Origin: Pinus tabuliformis
Taxonomy: Eukaryota; Streptophyta; Pinopsida; Pinales; Pinaceae
Reading direction: 5' to 3'
Length of the DNA: 64,000 bases
Assembly (NCBI GenBank): GCA_031772625.1
Contig: CM062804.1
Location: 276,489,174 to 276,553,173 of the forward strand
Part shown: positions 24,574-37,539 of the stretch, one piece after another
Numbering within the stretch: the first letter of the stretch is position 1
Layout of the letters: each line of letters opens with the position of its first letter
The notes under the pieces: model-generated
What the model saw: only the letters and a program-made list of their open reading frames with translations
Database searches by the model: none
What the model was told of the DNA's origin: nothing
Translations under genes and position numbers: made by a program

Positions 24574-25650
24574 TCAAATGGCTGAGCCACATGTGTATAG
24601 CTTCAAATGACTGCCATTGAATTTTCTTGGGAAGAGTTCTCCATTTAACTTTACCAACTGCACCATGCCAACATCTATGATTTCCTTAATAACATATGGT
24701 CCCAGCCAATGCATTCTGAGTTTCCCCAAGAATTGATCAAAATTACTATCATATAGAAACACCAAATCATTTGCCTTAAAGGTGTGTAACTTAATATGTT
24801 GATCATGCCAGACCTTTTCGTGCTACTTTTGTACCTGCTGGTCAAATCCAACCAAAAGTCATTCTTCTTTGAGCTCCTCCAACTACGTGAGCCTCTCCTC
24901 CACGGTTCCACGGTCCGTCATACCTGTGAGCGCCGCTATGCACAGACTAGGCATGATGTAATCCATAGTCATTACATCGTCCACTCCATAAACAAGCTAG
25001 AAAGGTGTATGTCCCGTCAGTTTCTTGTATGTCGTCCTCTAAGACCATAATACTACAGGTACGTACAGGTCCCAATCAATTTGCTACGCATTGCATACCT
25101 TAGTCAACATAGTCTCCATTACTTTGTTAAACACTTCTACTGTCCCATTAGCTTGTAGGTGATATGGTGTGCTTTTCTGATGATACACTTGCAACTTTTC
25201 TATCAGCGTGTTGATTGTCTTGTTCAAGAAATGTGTACAGCGATCACTCATCAAGATCTTCGTACATCCAAATCATGTCAATACGTGTTCAAACAGAAAC
25301 TTCGCGACCATTCCGGCCATGCAATCTTTTACTGGCTACACTTTTTCCCAACAAGTCAGGTACTCTGTCATAGTGATAGTATATCTTGCGCTTGTATTTC
25401 CCTGAGGTTTAATAGGTCCTACAAAGTCGATCACCCACTTTTCAAAAGGCCGCAATGTCATTTTCAAATTCAAAGGCATCTCATCCCTCCGCAATTGTTT
25501 ACCCGTTCTTTGAAATAAATCACAGGCCTTGCAATGTGCTTTTGAATATTGATGAAGGGTTAGCCACCACAACCATGCATGGAGAATCTTCTGCGCGGTC
25601 GCTCTCCCTACAAAATGTCCTCTTGCAGTGCCCCCATGAGCGTCTGTGAG
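24574..25650 (-). pseudogene. gypsy copy 2, integrase region
   Basis: Zinc-binding part AHCKACDLFQRTGKQ and catalytic block FEKWVIDFVGPIKPQG at 25336-25572. GPY/F-type C terminus (LRMHWLGPYVIKEI) at 24574-24765. Confidence 0.87.
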
Positions 25651-25683
25651 GATATTGCTTCGTTCAAATTCAGGTACATACCT

Positions 25684-27640
25684 TCATAGTATCTTATCAT
25701 TCCCCATCTTATATATGTGCCCCACAATGACAGAGAAATCTGTCGTGCGCACCACTAGTTCGTTCTTTTGCTGGACAGAGTACCCTTTTAGTGCAGTTCC
25801 ATTCGTGAGAAAGTGAATTATATCTTCAAAATGTCCATCCACTATGCACACACCAAAGAGCTGTGCATTAGGTAATCCTTCCTCCAGATTAGTAGGTTCC
25901 TCTCTTGTCTCAATGCGCAACAGGTGATCTTGTCCTGTGCTTAATCCTCCACGATTCACAACAACTTCAAAATAATATTCTTGGAACAATAAAAGCCATC
26001 TGCATATGCACCTCCCAACACAGGCTTATTGACCAAGTATTTCAATGTAGAATGATCTGTATACATCTTGAAGTGTCCCCCTAGAAAGTAGTGTCAATAC
26101 TCCTGGAGCGCATACACCATAGCTAGTCCCTCACGTTTAATGGTGGAATAATTCTTTTTTGCTTTAGATAATCTGCAACTGGCAAATGTGATAAGGTGAT
26201 CCAAGCCTTCTCCACCCTCTTGTGTTAGTACTGCCCCCAATGCTATGCTTGACGCATCAAGATGGACATGAGAATCTTTCTTCCAGTTTGGGATGACCAG
26301 AATCGACGTAGTGACCATCTTTTCTTTCAATACATCCAGGCTTTCCTTACAGTCATTGTTCTAGTAGAACATGATATCCTTTTTCAATAGCATTTCCATC
26401 GGCATGGTGATCTAGGCATAGCCTTTGATGAACTTCTTGTAGTACCCCGTATTCCCTAGAGTAGCGTGCAGCTGTTTCACACTCTACGGAGCTTGCAAAT
26501 TCAAAATCACTGTGATTTTCACGGGGTCTACCATCAACCCTTGTCTACAAACCACATGCCCCAACAGGCTCCCAAAAGGAATGAGGAACATACACTTTTT
26601 GAGGTTTATCATGATTTGGCATCTTCGGCATGTATCCACCATCAAGCACATGTTTGCTACATGGCACCTAACCAGCCCAAATACAATCTGATCATCAAAA
26701 TAGACCTCCAAGAACTTATGAATATATTCCCTGAACGTCACAACAATAACACGTAAAAAGATAGCAAGGGCATTCTTCAATCCAAATGGCATGACAATAT
26801 ATTGAAAGCAACCCCACTCAGTCACGAAGGTTGTCTTGCTCCTATCTTCTGGAACGATTTTGATCTAGTGGTACCTTGAGAACCCATTAGTGAAAGAATA
26901 TGCTTCCTAACCACCTACATTGTCCAACACCTCATCTATGAATGGAGTTGGGAATGGATCATGTACACACGCGTTGTTCAACTTTCTAAGATCCACGTAT
27001 ATTCTTATTTCTTCTAGCTACTTCTTCCTTTGTACCACCATCGGGCTTACCCAATCAGATTCCTCCATGGGCTCGATGATGCCTGCCACGAGTATCTTGT
27101 CTAGTTCTACATGAACCTTCTCCTTGTATTTCGAATTTAAGCGATACAGCCTCTACTTAACTAGCTTCACGTCGGGTTTTAACGTGATCTTCATTAGCCC
27201 TAAATATCATATTATTCCCTTCAAATCCATAAACTTGGTCGAGAATAGGTCATGATATTCGCAGAGTAATTCAACAACCTTATCCACTGTTAGGCCGTCC
27301 CAATAGTCTCTAATCTTTGCAATTTTAGGTTCCACCTTCGTACCAATATTCACCTACTTCGTCTTCACCAGTGTGGTTATCTCAGGGTTCTCAATTTGTG
27401 GTCCCTGAACCTCGCGATGGCCTTCTGTTTCGGGAATGTTAATTTTCCATGGATCTTTGTCTTCTTCTTCAACAATTACATTATAATATTCCATCATGCA
27501 CTTCAACTGAGTAGCCCATTCAGGCTGAATCGATTCTACTGGCTCCTATGGTATCCTAAAGATGGCTGCTTTTACCTCTTGTAATTCTTCATCAATACGG
27601 TCCCACTCATCCTCAAAACTGAAGGTCATCATGAACCCTT
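25684..27640 (-). pseudogene. gypsy copy 2, reverse transcriptase and RNase H region
   Basis: RT blocks FQYIVMPFGLKNALAIFLR and EVYFDDQIVFG at 26484-26825. RNase H blocks VHLDASSIALGAVLTQEG and SKAKKNYSTIKREGLAMVYA at 26094-26330, and the end block FEVVVNRGGLSTGQDHLLRI at 25684-25989. Confidence 0.9.
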
Positions 27641-28535
27641 CATTTAGAACATCCCATTCACCTGTCCTGTGCCAGAGCTCTGTTTCTATATACTAGTTCA
27701 TTAGTAAAACATCCAAAGTATGATAGAACAGGTGTACCCACTCAGGCTGTGGCTTCTCCCCATAAGCCTGCACCCATTTGGCTAGATGTGTGCACGGATC
27801 ATCCTACCCATTGTACATATCTGTCAGTCACACCCTAGGCTTCCCAAATCGTAAGCACATCATTCCCCTACACTCGCGCCAATCGTCAAAGCTCCCTTTG
27901 TGTGTACCCCACCACCTCGTGGACGTAGCGCGCAGTAGCCAATCCGAGGCCTAGAAGCATTGCTTTTCTGGCACCTCCCTTTTGAATTTATTAAAAAAGT
28001 TGTCTACCTCACTTAGGCCTTCATAAGTAGGTAGGTCTCTTACTTCTGTTGATACACAGCGCATCGACCTTGTCATCATATTACAATTCAGTGTAGTTAT
28101 CTCATGTAACCAATTTTTCCATGGCTCTGTCTCCTCATCTGAATCCGACGTACAGGAGATTTTGTTCTCCCATGCAATCCGCCCATCCATAGTGGGATTC
28201 AACCAATCCTGGTTTTGCATTGTTACCTTATAGATGCAGTCCAAATCATCATCACTTTCATAGTCGCGCACTCGCTTTTTATAGCATGATCCTTCCGTAG
28301 GGCCCAGGGGTATAACTACGTGTAGTGACTTCTTCTCAAAAATCATCTTGTGCTTCTTCAGATTAATCACCCTATTCATGCCAGTGGCCTAATCAATTCC
28401 TAGTAGCGTGGGGTAGGGATTGCTATCATCAACAATCTCTATCACTTCAAAGTCTACTAGCACACTCGCTCCCTCAATGTCCACAGTTATTCCCTATAAT
28501 CGCCCCATGGGTATTATTTTCTGTTGGTTCGAAAT

Positions 28536-28913
28536 TCATATTTGAATATGAGACCATTGTAGCGTAGGTCTCCCCATTCGCTCCCATGTCTGATTCAACA
28601 GAACTTTTGCATCCGACCCTAAATCCATAATTACTTGGTCCATTTCATATTCTCCAATTTTCGCGGTTAGTCTCATTTCTCTTCCCATTCTTGTCTTATG
28701 TTTTCCGATCTTCTGGACTACATGTGGTTCTCCTGGCACAGTCCCAGTGCATCTGTTAATGAGTTCTTTTAACACTTTTACCACCTTACTATCGTGTAGT
28801 AGCTTCATACATGTTTCCAGGAATGTTGTGAGCATGGATGGGTCCATCTCTAAATCTGGTTGATATTTTCTTCTTGAAGTGGAGGCATCAGTGAATCTCT
28901 TCTTAGCTTCCAT
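28536..28913 (-). pseudogene. gypsy copy 2, protease region
   Basis: Same 125-codon stretch as copy 1, with the leader PDLEMDPSMLTTFLETC and the active-site strand region IGEYEMDQVIMDLG. Its place between gag and RT supports the retropepsin call. The spacer with acidic start seen in copy 1 follows at 27951-28379. Confidence 0.75.
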
Positions 28914-29069
28914 GAAGGTTTACAAATCAAACTCTGCTTCCTTCGCCGGAGCTTTGCAAACCCAAGTACTATCCTCCAGTTGTTTTCCTTTGTCATCTCC
29001 CATCACGATTCCACTTCGAGAACAATGTTTACATTTGGGTCTTCCTCACGTAGCTTAGACCTCATCATC

Positions 29070-30951
29070 TATAGGTTCTGAGTCTGGGGAGGCGGTAGTG
29101 CTCCTTTGTCGCGTATCCTAGCTACCAGCGTAGGAAAATCTTCAGTCTCATGATCAAAAAAGTTGCAATACAAACATAACGGGAACATTGGGTTTCTACA
29201 ATCACAGGCATAATGTCCTGGCCCTCTACAATTGTAGCATATCAACTGTCTGCGACCTCATCTATGTCCCCCTTTTCCTCGGCCTCGTCCGCGCCCCTGA
29301 AATCCTGTTTGCGCCACTCCTTCATTCTAGTCTAGGGGTTGCGATTTGACCTGAACTCTGTAGGTGGGATTTCTATCCATCATCAACTCATAGCTTCTAC
29401 AAGTGCGCTCACCGTGTCCCATCAACCTACAAAAGTTGCAGAACAATTGCTGCGAATTTTGTGTATACTTCTGTAACAAATGGAAATTTTTCGTAGCATG
29501 TTTTCCACCTATTTGACAAATCGGGCACCACAAAGCAGGCACCGTGCTAGGTCCTGCTTGCGCTTCCAACCTTAATGGCATCGGTCCTCCTCCTGTGAGG
29601 TAATTCGTGAAAATCGAGCAATTCTCCTTGTCATGACCTTGACCTTTGCATTTTATGTGCCACAGCTCTTTGCACACTTCTGGTCGAGCCATCCTCTCCT
29701 GTTTTAGACTCTACATCTCTAGGCATAGATTCTTCAATTGGGCGTGGATCTGCTGAACTCTTAAGTTAGGATCTTGCTTCGGGGTCTCATGCAGCCTCAT
29801 CGTGACCTCTAAGGCCTCTGCTTGAGTCATTCACTTCTATTGTGATAGCGCACTCCTCAGATGTGGTTTTAGTGACGCTACAAACCATTCACGATGTTGT
29901 CCATCTGTCAGATTCATATTAGCTTTGTGAATCGTACACTTCAGCCTCTGATCCAACTCCCAAGGAGTCTCGCCTAGTAGCATCGTAATCTCTTTGAATC
30001 CAATGATCGACTGCACTTCAGACTTCGTCATGCTAAATTCTTTGTTTAGTGTTGCTTGGATATCTGTGATTCCTGCATTTGGATTATCATTGGAGTGCTT
30101 AATATACTAGGTTAACGCGCGGTCCTGTAGGGTACTAACTAGTGTCACTTTATTTATATTGTCATCTGTAACTCCTTGTGTTTCCCATACAGCTCTTATA
30201 ATGAACCAAAATTGGTCTAGATCCTCATTTAACAATCTCTTGAACACATGCAACTTCACTGTGCTTGCCATATTGAATCGCGATGGTGGTGGAGGTTGGT
30301 ATGGGTGAAGAAGGAGGTGATGGTGGCGAAGCTGGTGGATGTGTGGGTGGGGGTTGTATTCGCGGAATTCTTTTTCTTATCAAATGGATCGCACTTCGTG
30401 TCGAGACCTTCACGAGCTCTTCCTTGTCCGCTCGTGGAGGTGAAATCAAGGGGCTAGTTTTTGGTCCCTTATTTCCTTCGTTCCTATAAGTTTTTCCACT
30501 TAACGTAGCCCCAAACATCAAGGTAACTGCATAACCCTCTTTTCGCACAATAGCATTTTAATCCAAGCATTCAGAGACTTTACATACTTACCTCATGGTC
30601 CTTTGAGAAAGTGTTTCTATGCCTTGCTATAGCTGACTGAGGTGTCGACCACGAACTCTGTAATGAATCCTCCTATAATCTGATCGAGCCAATGATCAAC
30701 GGAGCACATGATCTTATCCTCTGATGCTTCCAACCTTCTTACTAATTCTAGGGTCCACACAATAGGATTGTTGAGTTCCACCTTCCTTGGCTATCTTCTA
30801 GCTTCGCGATCCACTCGTACAACTTAGTAGGGAAAGACATGAAGAAAATTTTGTGGATCTCTGTGTACAGGTAGTAGTCTAACCACTCTTCTTTTGGTAG
30901 TCTTGGGTTCCTATTTTCTTGCACCGTGAACTTGTGAATTCTTTTGTCCAA
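29070..30951 (-). pseudogene. gypsy copy 2, gag region
   Basis: N-terminal part with DKRIHKFTVQENRNPRLPKE (30748-30951), Pro-rich tract (about 30290-30370), capsid part with IIGFKEITMLLGETPWELDQ (29837-30031), and Cys/His-rich tail with CNFCRLMGHGERTC and CPICQIGGKHA (29327-29692). Confidence 0.85.
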
Positions 30952-31019
30952 CCAGCCTTAAATTTCCTTCTTAGTTGGATTCCAATGATACAACATCAGA
31001 CATATCTCATGCAGATTCA

Positions 31020-31037
31020 GTCCCGGTAATGGAACCA
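31020..31037 (-). other. gypsy copy 2, primer-binding site (tRNA-Glu type)
   Basis: TGGTTCCATTACCGGGAC in element sense, two bases from the 5' LTR. It is closer than copy 1 to the complement of plant tRNA-Glu, which makes the tRNA-Glu reading more convincing. Confidence 0.72.
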
Positions 31038-31039
31038 TG

Positions 31040-31999
31040 TGTTGGCTTGATGGGGCCTGACCCAGGTTCAAAGTTATTTAGCAAAAAAAATCCCTACACT
31101 ACTAGCCCTTTTGCCATCAGCCCATGGGGTGTGGACTGAAGTCTCACCTGGAGTAGTATGGGGGGATGTTGGAACCAAGTTTCCACACCCTCGAGATGTC
31201 TGAGGTGTCGATTTAGTCCAACTGTGCCTACCTATGTGCATGTCACTTCATGCATTGTGCTGACCTACAAGACCTTCGTGATCTATTATAATCACCTTTG
31301 CGCAACCCTAACCAGGGGCTGAGGTGCTTTGGCGCTACTATGGCAGTGATCTGCGCTATTTCCCCAAACCATACCGCGGATCTTACTTATCTTCTTAAAG
31401 ATCTTAGTTAACTTCGCGTAAATAGATACTTTATCTCACATTCACTAAATTAACACAGTCACATACGTTCGTGCATCATATGAATAATAGAAATGAAATT
31501 CATACCCAGTGCATTCAATGCAGAAAATAGAAAATAAATACACAGGAATTGTATAAAACTACTCTTTATTAATGCTTTCAATATTACAAACTCGACTCGC
31601 CCTGCGCATTCAGCTGCAGGGGTCCGCGCACTCAACTATTGACTACTAGGCCTCTGTGCACTCAACTGCAGAGCCTTCTCCTACTCTACGACTCAAACTA
31701 GGCTTTACGCTCTAGATACAACTCAACTATTCATCCTTAGGTTTTTCTTATTTTTTCCATTATTGATTTAGAGTTATAGCCTCACTCTATTTATACAATC
31801 CCATGGTCTGCAGACCATGGGTAGATCTATATAACCGACATTACATTACAAAATTAAGGTTGGACAACACTATGACTCATTTACAAGCTATGCACTTCAC
31901 GCCCACAAAATGTGGAATCTTTACATCGAAGTTAGAATTTGTGACCAAAATCTGGGCTCTAAGCCCCAAAAATTCCCTTGGGGGATCCCACGCCCAATG
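31040..31999 (-). repeat. gypsy copy 2, 5' LTR with TATA box and perfect palindrome
   Basis: 960 bp with target duplication at 32000-32004. TATA box (TATTTATA on the plus strand) at 31788-31795. A perfect 22-bp palindrome centred on CTGCAG, with CCATGG at both ends, lies at 31800-31821. Confidence 0.88.
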
Positions 32000-32004
32000 T
32001 TATG

Positions 32005-34760
32005 TTTCTGTCATTTCGTCCCACCATAAGCCCCCTCGATCTTCCTTTGGAACCCAAGGTCACAAATGACCATCTAGGCATCCTTTTACATAGAGATTCC
32101 TTCAACACATCTCCATCCCCTAGGGCTTCTTATCAAAAAAAAATATTCTGACAAAGATATTTGAATAATTCCATAAGGGCTAGCTTTTTACGGCTGCTAT
32201 AAAAACCTTTACAATTGAAGGAAGGGATGATAATTTATAAACCACCTTAGGGGGCTACACTTCTCTAAGTTCCCCTTGTAAAGAAAGTTGTTTCCCATAT
32301 GCTATGTCCAACTTGGATTTCAACTGGGCTTTTGAGAGATTTGATTTTCTACCTCTAGATTTTTGGGGCACAGAGGGTTCCTGAGGACTGCCCAACCCAC
32401 CCATGGAGTAAGGCATGAGTTATTTTTTGTCCCTAGGTGGAAGGTTATAGTGAGGTCCCGCCGAAAGTGAGGGCACAAGTAGTTGGTTGTGAAACACGAA
32501 GGAGGAGGGAACCTCGATGATAAGGACAAGGATTGAAGTGATGATTCTATCCAACGAATTGGATATTTCACACTTGGAATTCATAGAGGATAATAAATGC
32601 CTGGAGGGACCAAGCCATGGTACAACATAATAAAAAGAAATCAGTGATTTAGATTTAGAGATAATGGAGAGTAAAGTAATACCAACTAGCTAAGACGTTG
32701 TTTCAGTATGTATTACTTTGTTTTGAGCCTCTTAATGTTGCTCATTTCCCGACCTATCTTGATTCCCTTGAAGACTAGGCATCATTTCCTCAATCTCCAT
32801 TTCATATGGATCGAGATTCCTCTAAACACCCTTAATCACTACTTGTCCTGCTTCCTCCCCCTCCATTGCCCCCTACTCATCAGTCCTCGAATTTCCCTTC
32901 TGACACCTTCTCCTACAAAACCCCAATGGAGAATACCTTGCCAGGTGACCATGTTTATGACAACAGTGGCATCTGAAAGAAAATTCTTCATAATCAATTA
33001 TATGAGAATGTGTATACCCCTGGATCTGGAAGTTGATTTTTTCTGCTAAACCCTCCCTTGGCTTTAATTTTACACTTAATTGAGCCATAATTCTATTATT
33101 TGTTTCCAAAAATGTCATGTTTTCTTCCAAGATTGTTCCTAAGTCATTCTCAATGGCCTTCAATACATCCTTTGTCCATAACTAAGAAGGAAGTGTCGAG
33201 AGTCGTACCCAGACCAAAATCTGCTCCAGTTTTTCCCTTTACACATCAAATAATGGTGTCCATTTTTTAAAAAATATGGGAGAAATCATGAAACACTAAT
33301 TTCGCTCGAGCACACATTCAAGCAGCTCACCTTTGCTGAAGCGAACGATGCACCAACCTCTAGCTAGTATAGTCACTTCTACCTGGGCCTCCAGTGCTCC
33401 TTTCCATTCCTTGTCAATGCATTCAAGTATATATGGAGCCAAATAACATCTTCCTTTGGCTCTCCCAACTAAGATCAACTTTGAGGCTTCCATGGCGTCA
33501 TCCAAATGAATATCAACTCCAAGAACCAGTTTGGGACATTCTGAATCTTTCCTTATTACTTTCCCCTTTTTTGTTTTTCTCCTCTGGTTTGGCCATTTCT
33601 TCCCTCCCCTGATGCCGAGTTTTCTTGCTCTTCACCCACCTATTCCAGATCTTCAAAAATCCTATCTAATATCTCCTCTACCGATACCAACTGCATGAAT
33701 AATTCCCTTAAATCCGCTGATACCCCTTCCACTTTGGATCCACGAGCCGTGCCCCTCGTTCTCGTCACCAAGAGGTCGACTCTTATTTTTCTTGAGGCCC
33801 ATTTCCCTTATTTTCTCGTATGCTTCACCGTCACTTCACTCCCTTGATTTCCATGGATATTCATATCTCTCTAGTGACTTCCACTCATCATTAATGGCCT
33901 CATGTACACCCTCCAATGGAGTTGGAGTTTTTCACGCTATTTGGGTCTCCTCCTCCCTTGTCCGAGGGACTAAATTCCATGTCACCACTCTCTCAATCCT
34001 TTGAGATGAATCCTCTTAGCCTAATTTCCTGATACCAAGCATGATCTTAGTCCTTCATTCCCCCGTAGAGCACTACTTCGAACTATGTCTTCGAGGCCTC
34101 CCAAGAGGTAAATGGGTTCAAAGTGTCTAAATATTGTTTAAGCGACCTGATTCCCTGTTGACACCTCTGTTACCTAGACCCCTGAAATTTCCGAAGACTT
34201 GAAAACCTCCTATAAAGAATTGTCAGGGCTTCTGAACCCCTCTGATGCACTATTTGGCTTCCCTAAAATCGTAAAGCCAAAACCATCCCCTGATCTCCAT
34301 TCAAACCCTGTAACACCCTTATTTCCAACTAACGACTGATGTGGAGGCCTGAACTTATCTAGGTTTCATTGAGTTGGCTCTAGCCTCCATACAAATAGAA
34401 TATCCTTCAGTTCCAATTTCAAGTCCACACAATCCCTTGGGCTGACCATCTCCGCTAGCTTGTAGAAAAATGCAGACCGATATGCGAGAAAAACACCACA
34501 GTTGTTACCTACTACACTAGGTATGTGCTACCAACTTCCAAGATCACCTAAGCTTCTAGTCGAATCCTTCCTAGAGAGAATGGAGATACTTCGATGTAGT
34601 TTAGCCCCCCACTATTTTCCTATTGCGTACCATCCTTTTTTGCTAGGGGAGATACCACGCAATCCATGTAGGCACCTAGGACCTCCTCTTGAGGTAGCCT
34701 TGGCATGAATCCATTATAACCCTAGCTACCATCCTCCAATCACCTATTGATGCTAGGAGA
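32005..34760 (-). mobile_element. L1-type LINE, ORF1 half, tandem unit 2
   Basis: Better preserved than unit 1. A DUF4283-like part (ASKLILVGRAKGRCYLAPYI, then VEVTILARGWCIVRFSKGEL) lies at 33296-33505. A zinc knuckle (CHCCHKHGHLARY) preceded by KINFQIQGYTHSHIIDYEEF lies at 32873-33163. A basic, Ser-rich C-terminal part follows down to 32320. The ORF1 product of plant L1 elements binds RNA. This copy is interrupted by stops and frame changes, and its ORF2 lies on the far side of the gypsy insertion. The 5' end near 34760 is approximate. Confidence 0.8.
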
Positions 34761-35408
34761 GTTCCACCTAATAATTTAATTTTAATATTATTGCTAAGTT
34801 AGATATTAAATTGATGTATGAGAAAGAAAGAAATAAAATTTTAACGTCCACAATGCTAAAGATAGCCTATGGGACCTCTTTTAGAGTGCAAAACTTAAAA
34901 AACATATGCACCTCAATAGATTTAATCCACTTCAAAATGGACCTATATTAGTTATATATATGCATATAACATGTGTAACTTTTTATTTTTAAAACTATAT
35001 TTTTGAATGCATAAATGGATTCAATGCCTTGAAAGTTTACTTGGACAAATGGATTATGTAACTACACCACATAAATTTTCAATTCCAACAAATCTTGGCT
35101 AGATGAAATTTAAATTTAAATTTAAAAATGGAATTAATGGCTCTAGGAAAATGACTCCAAATTTTAAAACAAACCCCCTTCTTTATGGTCATTGCAGAAT
35201 ATCATGGAATCTGAAGGTCACTCAAGTGAAAGATGTTATTTATTTAATTTCATTATCAATACACACTGACTTTAGTCATTTCCTGTCTGAAAATACATTT
35301 TTGGTGCATCAGTGCCCACGAGGACCTATAGTAATGTTTCTTCTCATTACCTTGCATGTTATAGCTTGGATATAATATGAATATAATATATTGACATAGT
35401 GGTATGAT
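34761..35408. repeat. AT-rich flank beyond the LINE 5' end, unit 2
   Basis: Counterpart of 18901-19548, about 95% alike. No gene. After 35408 the sequence is no longer related to unit 1. Confidence 0.6.
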
Positions 35409-37530
35409 TGGAAAAAAATGATTTAGTGAGGTCGTTTGAGCAACATTTGTTGGACAACTATTGACACAAGTGTGAGACTATTGCAAGCATGAGCACATTT
35501 TCTCCCCTCCATCCTCCACCCTTTAGGTTGTTATCTTTCCTTTGTTGCAACATTTTTGCGATAACATCATAGGCATGCTCAATTCCTTGGCTGTATCTTT
35601 CCACCTTTAGGGGAAATTGCTAATTATAAGGCTACACTCTATCTAAGGACGAGAAACACCTTGAACAGGGGGTTCATGATGAGTCCCATCAATAGGTATA
35701 TTTTGAAGATCATCATGCCATCCTCCAACCTTAAAACTATCCTTTTCTCACATTAATGCAATCTTTTTGTTATATTATGCTTATGAAGAAGAGTAAAATA
35801 TGTTTGTCATAGTATGTGGCATAATGTGGTCTAATTATAGGAAAAAGAAGAATTTTTAAGGAAATTTATATGTAGGGGCTTGATGGACAACCAAGAGAGA
35901 ATCTAGGGGGTTTTTCCACCTTCTTAGCTCCCTAACTTAGCTTGGGATCACACCATCCTCTCTCACTTGTTCAAATTCATTGGAAATTGAGTAAATCCTA
36001 GTACAAAAGAAGCTCAAGAGGGAATAGTTCCACCATTTCCTAGATCAAGGAGGGAATCACTCTCATTTTTAAGGGAGTTTCTATCAACTACCATTTTGTA
36101 TAAATAAACAAGATGAAAATATCATTAGGATTCGAAGCTTTAGTTCATATAGGTGTAGTTATTCCTCTTAGAACTTGACATTGTCACTTTAAACTTTTAT
36201 GTGTTGTATGAGAGTTTTACTTTATGATAATGAGAAGTTGGTTATTAAGTTTCCCTTGATTTAGTTTCAGAGGGCTGAGACCCTTAGGTTTGAGACCAAA
36301 CTAGAGGCTTTGGTCCCTCTTTTGTACTTTCGTTTTGTTCTTGATTCCAATCATTTCATAGTTTCTTTCATTTCAGTAGAGGTTAAGCTATAAAAGCCTG
36401 TGATTTCTATCTTCTACATCACCTCTCTTCTCGTAGAATGGTTGGAAGGATTCATAATCTCAGTAAAAAGATATTGTGTTTATGATTTCTTAGAAATAGA
36501 TGAATGTTAGTTGTTCTTCTTCACATTTTGTTTATGTATCTTAGAAGTCAGTTTATTGATTAGAGTAGTGTTATGGCATAAAATAGATGTTATTTAAATT
36601 CAACTCATCTTTTCCATCATAATTTAAATCACTTTGTTAATGATCAATGGATGTATGCATGTGGCTAGTTGCAGGGTTGTGTTGATCAACAAGGGGGCAC
36701 CTATTCCACCTCCATCGTGGACTCCTCAATCTTCTCTCTCCACCCCTCAATTACGTTCGAAAACTCTATTTCCATAGTCACTTTGTCTAGTAAACTTAGG
36801 ACACCATGAGCATTCATCTTGGTGCAAGAAAAACCTCTGAGAGGTATTGGGATTGGCTAGGGGGCTCAACCCAAACTTCCTTTACTCTCCCTAACATCCA
36901 TCCACCTCTTCATTCCATCAAGATATCATTTTCACTATAAAAAGCCTCTTGGAACTCCTCCTATAGCATTACAAGCCCTCGTGTAGCAATACAAGACCCC
37001 CACTTCAATGTTACCTCATTCAAGATGAAAAATGACCCCAAGTTGTGATTTGATGATCAAGGGATGCTCCTAGACCACTCCAACCATTCCTTTTCGTCAC
37101 TGCAAAACATAGTAGAATTAGTTATTTTCAATCACAAGTATGATGTAAGTTAGGTTTTTTATTTTCATGCAAATTTGATATAGGTAGATGATACATGGAA
37201 TTACGTTGCTAGTTTGATGAATTATGCAAGATAGTGTAGCTTTCTTTCCGCAAGTATATTATCCCTTGTCCTTTCATGAAATGATTAATTAGAATCTTCA
37301 AGTTGAGCAAATGGTATTTCCAATTTCATAGCTACAATTAGTTTTCAAATGTACTTTCATCAGCAAGCATTCACTATAGTTCAGTAGGAGGAATGGTCTC
37401 TAAGAACTTTGAACCAAAGTCATGAATGAGAGTGCATGAGTAGAATCGAAACTAATGTGCATATAACATTATCACCTCTAAGTTTGTACGAACCTCGTGT
37501 TAATAATTTGAGTTGAGGAGCCCTTGGGAG
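35409..37530. other. no recognised gene
   Basis: About 2.1 kb of moderately AT-rich sequence with no long reading frame and no recognised motif. It lies downstream (in minus sense) of the copia gag relic at 37.5-37.8 kb, so it may be the unrecognisable remainder of that element. Confidence 0.5.
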
Positions 37531-37539
37531 TTGTAACAT

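Larger units (their letters stand above)
20114..31999 (-). mobile_element. Ty3/gypsy LTR retrotransposon, copy 2
   Basis: Same element, same length (11886 bp) and same target duplication TTATG (20109-20113 and 32000-32004) as copy 1. It has the same LTR length difference (899 against 960 bp) and the same LINE neighbours. It is therefore a duplicate of one insertion rather than a second insertion. It is an old fossil broken in many places. Confidence 0.93.
19549..35408. repeat. tandem segmental duplication, unit 2
   Basis: 15860 bp: LINE ORF2 piece (19549-20113), gypsy copy 2 (20114-31999), LINE ORF1 half (32005 to about 34760), AT-rich flank (to 35408). The left breakpoint corresponds to position 48735 in copy 3, where LINE sequence continues leftward without a break, so the join at 19548/19549 is new. 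The right edge is where identity with unit 1 stops, at GTATGATTGGAAA. Confidence 0.9.

Noticed and set aside
35409-37530. Hidden host exons
   Set aside because: No frame above about 60 codons, no recognised protein motif and no convincing splice arrangement by eye.
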